The notes under the pieces are model-generated. The model was not told the origin of the DNA. It saw nothing but the letters and a program-made list of their open reading frames with translations, and made no database searches. This document shows, piece by piece, positions 6,141 to 9,645 of a stretch of DNA of 9,645 nucleotides. Position numbers and translations under genes: made by a program. This stretch comes from Actinomycetota bacterium (GTDB taxonomy: Bacteria; Actinomycetota; Thermoleophilia; Gaiellales; Gaiellaceae), in contig JACDER010000032.1 in the NCBI GenBank assembly GCA_013816275.1, positions 1 to 9,645 on the forward strand, read 5' to 3'. Each line of letters opens with the position of its first letter. Positions within the stretch are counted from its first letter, which is position 1.

Positions 6141-7214
6141 GTGGACGGACGAACCATCGTCGTTCTGGACGGCGACCAGACCGGGCAGGAGCTGCTCGAG
6201 GAAGCTCTCCGCGTCCTGGCGCCGGATGTGATCGGAATCACGTTCGAGTTCATCCGGTTCGATCTGTCGCTCGAATCGCGGCGCGCGACTCAGAATCAGG
6301 TCGTTTTCCAGGCCGCAGAAGCGATTCGTAAAGCCGGTTTCGGTCTGAAGACTGCGACGGTCACTCCGGAAGGAGCCGACGACGTTGGCTCACCGAATCG
6401 GATCTTACGCGAGGAGATCGGCGGCCGGGTGATCGTGCGTACCGGAAGACGGATTCCCGGGGTCGTGCCGATCGGAGGCGTGCACGCCCCGATCTCGATC
6501 GTGCGCATGGCCGTCGGCGATGCCTACGGAGCCCGCGAATGGCGCGAGGGCGAGGGAGACGACGAAGTCGCGTTTCGCACCGAGCGGATCGAGCGCCGCA
6601 TCTGTCACGCGGTGGCCGAATTCGCATTTCGCCAGGCCGAGCGAACGGGGGCGAAGGTCTTCGGCGGGCCGAAGTACACGGTCAGCCCGATCTACGAAGG
6701 AATGCTGAAGGAAGAGATGGATGCGGCGGCCGCCCGCCATCCCGATGTCCCGTACGAGCCGCAGCTGATCGACGCGACCTTCGCGCTCCTGATCGGGTCG
6801 ACCGGCGATCCGCTCGTCATTCCCAGCCTCAACCGCGACGGGGACATCCTCTCCGATCTCGTCCTGCCGCTCTTCGGCTCGATTGCGGGCTCGGAGTCGT
6901 TGCTGGTCGCGTTCGCTGACGACTTCGAGCCGGACGCCCTGATGGCGGAAGCGGCGCACGGAACCGCGCCCGCTCTCCAGGGCAAGAACGTCGCGAACCC
7001 GATGGCGATGATCCTGGCGGGCGCAGCCCTGCTCACGCACATGGACGCCTCGGCTCCACGGGAGGCCGGTCGTGCGATCCGCGAGGCCTGCTTCGAGGCC
7101 GTGTCGCAAGGGATCCGGACGGCCGATCTCGGCGGCCACGCCTCCACCACCGAGTTCGCCGACGAGGTGATCAGCCGGGTGCGCACCAAGCTCGACGCCT
7201 GGTCGTCGCTCTAA
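6141..7214 (+). CDS. Isocitrate dehydrogenase-like protein (isocitrate/isopropylmalate dehydrogenase family)
   Basis: A 357-residue beta-decarboxylating dehydrogenase, expected to convert isocitrate to 2-oxoglutarate with Mg/Mn in the TCA cycle. Aligned by eye with E. coli isocitrate dehydrogenase, the substrate residues are S84, N86, R90, R100, R122 and Y129 (S113, N115, R119, R129, R153, Y160). The general-base side has K178 (K230). The metal-binding aspartates are D211, D235 and D239 (D283, D307, D311, with identical spacing). Ser84 and Asn86 favour isocitrate over isopropylmalate. It departs from the family elsewhere: LDGDQTGQE near the N-terminus rather than GDGIGPE, and PSLNRDGDILSD where NLYGDILSD is usual. 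At the cofactor loop HGTAPALQGKNVANP (273-287) the position that is Lys344 in NADP enzymes and Asp in NAD enzymes is Ala278, so cofactor choice is unclear. The GTG start appears leaderless. The stop lies three bases from the convergent dedA stop. Confidence 0.88.
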   Translation: MDGRTIVVLDGDQTGQELLEEALRVLAPDVIGITFEFIRFDLSLESRRATQNQVVFQAAEAIRKAGFGLKTATVTPEGADDVGSPNRILREEIGGRVIVRTGRRIPGVVPIGGVHAPISIVRMAVGDAYGAREWREGEGDDEVAFRTERIERRICHAVAEFAFRQAERTGAKVFGGPKYTVSPIYEGMLKEEMDAAAARHPDVPYEPQLIDATFALLIGSTGDPLVIPSLNRDGDILSDLVLPLFGSIAGSESLLVAFADDFEPDALMAEAAHGTAPALQGKNVANPMAMILAGAALLTHMDASAPREAGRAIREACFEAVSQGIRTADLGGHASTTEFADEVISRVRTKLDAWSSL

Positions 7215-7217
7215 TCC

Positions 7218-7808
7218 CTAGTCGTCTTCGCGGACGACTCGCTTGCTCATGTAGTGGAAGCCCACGACCAGCAGAATCGCGAGGGCCGCCGCCACCCCGC
7301 CCCCGATCAGGCCCCAGCGCTGGATCGCATCCGCCGCTGCGTGGCCGAGGTAGTACGAGATGAGCCCCACGAGGAGCGCCCAGCAGATCCCTCCGGCGGC
7401 GTTCCAGAGGAGGAAGCGCCACCACGGCATGTGCGTGATTCCGGCGATCCAGGCTCCGAAGACCCGCAGGACGGCGACGAAGCGGGCGACGAAGATCGTC
7501 TTGCCCCCGTGCTTCTCGAAGAATCTCTGCGCAGGGGGCATGTACTTGTCGCGCATTCGCCGCGTGAATGCCCACTTGTTCAGGATCCTCGCGCCCCCTT
7601 CCCGCCCGATCCAGTAACCAATGTTGTCGCCGATGATTGCCGCGGCCGCGGCGATGACGATCACCCACTGGATGGAGAAATGGCCCTGCGACGCGAGCAC
7701 GCCCGTCGTGATCAGCGCCGTTTCTCCGGGCACAGGCACGCCGCTCGACTCGAGCGCGACGATCACGAACAGGATGATCAGCCCGTAGCTCTCGATCAGA
7801 TGAGTCAT
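7218..7808 (-). CDS. DedA/VTT-family inner-membrane protein
   Basis: A 196-residue polytopic membrane protein of the DedA family, whose characterised members flip undecaprenyl phosphate or phosphatidylethanolamine and need the proton motive force. Key features: E20 and E29 in ALESSGVPVPGE, corresponding to E39 and D51 of E. coli YqjA; the signature GDNIGYWIGREGG at 60-72; FFEKHGGK at 96-103; RFVAVLR with R109 and R115 at the same spacing as the essential R130/R136 of YqjA; and a C-terminal block with N136 and W143. Hydrophobic segments lie near 9-19, 46-60, 104-122, 133-153 and 165-184. The start is ATG at 7808, with a weak GGTGGG upstream. A longer in-frame reading runs far into the opposite pntAA gene and is rejected. 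It is convergent with the isocitrate dehydrogenase gene and divergent from pntAA. The substrate cannot be told from sequence. Confidence 0.9.
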   Translation of the reverse strand: MTHLIESYGLIILFVIVALESSGVPVPGETALITTGVLASQGHFSIQWVIVIAAAAAIIGDNIGYWIGREGGARILNKWAFTRRMRDKYMPPAQRFFEKHGGKTIFVARFVAVLRVFGAWIAGITHMPWWRFLLWNAAGGICWALLVGLISYYLGHAAADAIQRWGLIGGGVAAALAILLVVGFHYMSKRVVREDD

Positions 7809-7812
7809 GCGC

Positions 7813-7827
7813 CCACCATGATGGTGG
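7813..7827. promoter_or_regulatory. Perfect palindrome between dedA and pntAA, candidate operator
   Basis: CCACCAT-G-ATGGTGG: two perfect 7-base arms around one central base, lying 5 bases upstream of the dedA ATG and 37 bases before pntAA, inside the 56-bp divergent gap. A regulator dimer could bind here and affect either gene. In dedA mRNA it would also form part of the region just before the start codon. Function is inferred from symmetry and position only. Confidence 0.4.
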
Positions 7828-7850
7828 ATACGGACCGGTTCGCTCCGACA

Positions 7851-7856
7851 TAGAGT
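7851..7856 (+). promoter_or_regulatory. -10-like element for a possibly leaderless pntAA transcript
   Basis: TAGAGT fits TANNNT and ends eight bases before the pntAA GTG at 7865, so transcription would begin at or within a couple of bases of the start codon. No Shine-Dalgarno sequence and no clear -35 box precede it. It resembles the arrangement at the isocitrate dehydrogenase gene. Confidence 0.4.
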
Positions 7857-7864
7857 TCGCGCCG

Positions 7865-8965
7865 GTGAAGATCGCTGTTCCCAAGGAGACGGCGCCGGGC
7901 GAGCGCCGCGTCGCGCTGGTGCCGGAGACGGTCGCGCGATTGATCGGATCCGGGCTCGAGGTGGTGGTCGAAGCCGGCGCCGGGGAAGCCGCATGGTTCG
8001 GCGACGACGCCTACCGCGAGGCCGGGGCGACGATCGCATCCAGCCGGGACGAGCTCTACAGCGGCGCGGACGTCGTCGTGCGCGTCCGCAAACCGGACGA
8101 GGAGGACGTGGCCGCGATGCCTGAAGGCATCGCGCTGATCGCCTTCCTCGAGCCGTTGACCGACAAGGACGGGATCGAGCGGCTCGCTCAGCGCGGAATC
8201 GCAGGCTTCGCGATGGAGGCGATCCCACGGATCACACGGGCCCAGTCGATGGACGCCCTGTCTTCTCAGAGTACGGTCGGGGGCTACAAGGCGGTCTTGC
8301 TCGCGGCCGAGCGGCTGCCGAAGTTCTTCCCCATGTTGATGACGGCAGCGGGCACGGTCGCTCCCGCCAAGGTGCTCGTGCTCGGGGCCGGCGTCGCCGG
8401 GCTGCAGGCGATCGCAACGGCACGTCGCCTCGGCGCCGTCGTGTCGGGCTTCGACATCCGCCCGGCCGTGCGCGAGCAGGTCGAATCACTTGGCGCCACC
8501 TTCCTCGACCTCGGCATCGTCGGCGAGGAGTCCGAAGGCGGCTACGCGCGCGAGCTGAACGAAGACGAGCAGCACCGCCAGCAGGAGGAGCTCGCGCGCC
8601 GGATCCCCGAGTTCGATGTGGTGATCACGACCGCGCTCGTCCCCGGCCGCCCCGCGCCCAAGCTGATCCCGGCGACAGCGGTGCGCGCGATGCGTCCCGG
8701 CTCGGTGATCGTCGACCTGGCCGCCGAGGCCGGAGGCAACAGCGAGCTGACCGAGCCCGGCGAGGAGGTCGTGCGCGACGGTGTCCTGATCCTCGGGCTG
8801 CTGAACCTGCCGAGCACCATGCCCTCGCACTCGAGCCAGCTCTACTCGAAGAACGTCGGAGCCCTGCTCGACCATCTGACGAAGGACGGGGAGCTCACGC
8901 TCGACTTCGACGACGAGATCACGGCGGGAGCGTGCGTGACCAGGCGCGAGGAAGTGCACGCCTGA
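7865..8965 (+). CDS. pntAA: Proton-translocating NAD(P) transhydrogenase, subunit alpha 1 (NAD(H)-binding domain I)
   Basis: A 366-residue soluble domain I of the three-subunit transhydrogenase; it binds NAD(H) and exchanges hydride with NADP(H) held by PntB, coupled to proton movement through the membrane subunits. The N-terminus MKIAVPKETAPGERRVALVP is characteristic. The RQD loop is intact: R122, Q127, D130 and S133 match R127, Q132, D135 and S138 of the Rhodospirillum rubrum enzyme. The Rossmann motif GAGVAG at 174-179 is followed by D197, the acidic residue that selects NAD(H). LLNLPSTMPSHSSQLYSKN at 312-330 is also typical. The start is GTG at 7865, fixed by the conserved N-terminus, with no ribosome site but a -10-like TAGAGT just upstream. 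Its TGA stop shares a base with the pntAB start, implying translational coupling in a pntAA-pntAB-pntB operon. Alanine dehydrogenase is a related family, but the RQD loop and neighbours exclude it. Confidence 0.96.
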   Translation: MKIAVPKETAPGERRVALVPETVARLIGSGLEVVVEAGAGEAAWFGDDAYREAGATIASSRDELYSGADVVVRVRKPDEEDVAAMPEGIALIAFLEPLTDKDGIERLAQRGIAGFAMEAIPRITRAQSMDALSSQSTVGGYKAVLLAAERLPKFFPMLMTAAGTVAPAKVLVLGAGVAGLQAIATARRLGAVVSGFDIRPAVREQVESLGATFLDLGIVGEESEGGYARELNEDEQHRQQEELARRIPEFDVVITTALVPGRPAPKLIPATAVRAMRPGSVIVDLAAEAGGNSELTEPGEEVVRDGVLILGLLNLPSTMPSHSSQLYSKNVGALLDHLTKDGELTLDFDDEITAGACVTRREEVHA

Positions 8966-9282
8966 TGCCCAGCCAGTTCATCATCGAGCTGACCGTCCTG
9001 ATCCTGGCGATCTTCGTCGGCTTCGAGGTGATCTCGAAGGTGCCGACGCTGCTGCACACGCCGCTGATGTCGGGGACGAACGCGATCCACGGGATTGTCC
9101 TCGTGGGCGCGATCATCGTCGCCGGACTTCCAGGGCAGGCCTGGTGGGTGCGGGTCGTCTCGCTGGCCGCGGTCGCCCTCGGGACGATGAACGTGGTCGG
9201 CGGGTTCGTCGTCACCGACCGGATGCTGGAGATGTTCAAGCGGAAGCCTGGAGAGGCGGATGAGCCGAGCCGACGCGATTAA
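8965..9282 (+). CDS. pntAB: NAD(P) transhydrogenase, subunit alpha 2 (membrane domain)
   Basis: A 105-residue membrane subunit with three predicted helices (about 8-23, 41-55 and 62-84), as usual for PntAB when it is separate from PntAA. The signature LLHTPLMSGTNAIHGI at 29-44 is present. H42 in it matches the histidine that, as I recall, was placed in the proton channel of the Thermus enzyme. The ATG at 8965 overlaps the pntAA stop (TGATG). GAGGAAG lies rather far upstream, so expression probably depends on coupling. The C-terminal tail after residue 90 is short and charged. The end of the gene overlaps the start of pntB. Confidence 0.94.
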   Translation: MPSQFIIELTVLILAIFVGFEVISKVPTLLHTPLMSGTNAIHGIVLVGAIIVAGLPGQAWWVRVVSLAAVALGTMNVVGGFVVTDRMLEMFKRKPGEADEPSRRD

Positions 9283-9645
9283 CCTCGGCTACCTGGTCAC
9301 GATCGTGACCTTCATCCTCGCGCTTCGGTTCCTGTCCTCTCCGGCGCATGCGCGGCTCGGGACCTGGTTCGGGGCGGCGGGCATGGCGATCGCCGTCGGG
9401 GTCACCTTCGCGCGAGCCGGGATGACCAATTACGCCTCGATCCTGATCGTGATGGCGGTGTTCACACCGATCGGCTGGTACGCGGCGCGCGCGGTGAAGA
9501 TGACGGCGATGCCGCAGATGGTGGCGCTGTTCAACGGCGTCGGCGGCGGAGCGGCCGCGCTGGTTGCCCTAGCGGAGTTCCACGCTCACGCCCCCGATCC
9601 GGGACGGCTGTCGGCGGAGAGCTCGATCTCGACGGTGCTATCGGC
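9260..9645 (+). CDS. pntB: NAD(P) transhydrogenase subunit beta, partial (C-terminal part beyond window)
   Basis: The first 128 residues of PntB, cut by the window edge. Four hydrophobic helices are visible (about 9-25, 35-52, 58-78 and 86-107), followed by the start of the next segment. The hallmark MPQMVALFNGVGGGAAALVAL at 84-104 is clear. N92 stands where E. coli PntB has the proton-channel His91. The start is ATG at 9260 with GGAGAGG (9250-9256) upstream, and it overlaps the end of pntAB by 23 bases. The full protein should be about 460 residues with a C-terminal NADP(H)-binding domain III, which is not in the window. Confidence 0.95.
   Translation, partial: MSRADAINLGYLVTIVTFILALRFLSSPAHARLGTWFGAAGMAIAVGVTFARAGMTNYASILIVMAVFTPIGWYAARAVKMTAMPQMVALFNGVGGGAAALVALAEFHAHAPDPGRLSAESSISTVLS

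Noticed and set aside
7806..7819. Four-codon upstream frame (M-V-G-A-stop) overlapping the dedA start as ATGA
   Set aside because: It is very short, without a ribosome site of its own, and it arises from the palindrome. Translational coupling cannot be argued from this alone.
7809..8228. N-terminal extension of the DedA protein by about 140 residues
   Set aside because: The extra part is Arg/Pro-rich and antisense to conserved pntAA. The DedA fold begins at the ATG at 7808.

Overview
The window is GC-rich (by eye roughly two thirds G+C) and gene-dense, with many GTG/TTG starts and weak or absent Shine-Dalgarno sites. The gene set (an AddAB-like helicase-nuclease pair, a bacterial topoisomerase IB, a small zinc-ribbon protein with a basic tail, a three-subunit proton-translocating transhydrogenase) fits a chromosomal segment of a high-GC actinobacterium. 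Thermoleophilia/Gaiellales-like is my best guess, but this is inference from general character, not a database match. I see no mobile element, CRISPR array, tRNA or rRNA, and no gene-free stretch longer than about 165 bases.

Bases 1-6086, minus strand: a DNA-transaction cluster read right to left. First comes topoisomerase IB (6086-5070). Next is a 65-residue four-cysteine protein with an AT-hook-like tail (5012-4815, TTG start, its own candidate promoter). Then an AddB-like protein with a dead helicase fold and a C-terminal PD-(D/E)XK nuclease (4714-1781). After a 163-bp gap holding a strong hairpin comes an AddA/UvrD-like helicase (1617-1), cut by the window edge. The last two should form a double-strand-break-processing helicase-nuclease. 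The first two act on DNA topology and, by inference, on DNA binding.

Bases 6087-9645: central redox metabolism and membrane energetics. Divergent from topoisomerase IB, and apparently leaderless, is an isocitrate dehydrogenase-like gene (6141-7214). It is convergent, with a 3-bp gap, to a DedA-family membrane protein (7808-7218, minus). Divergent from dedA is the transhydrogenase operon pntAA-pntAB-pntB (7865 to the window end), with overlapping gene junctions and pntB cut by the edge. Isocitrate dehydrogenase and transhydrogenase both affect the NAD(H)/NADP(H) balance. The dehydrogenase lacks the usual residues that reveal its cofactor, so its place in that balance is open.

I found no convincing wholly new system. 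The items most worth a second look are the unnamed zinc-ribbon/AT-hook protein placed among DNA-processing genes, the unusual isocitrate dehydrogenase cofactor pocket, the two apparently leaderless genes, and hairpins or palindromes in three intergenic gaps.
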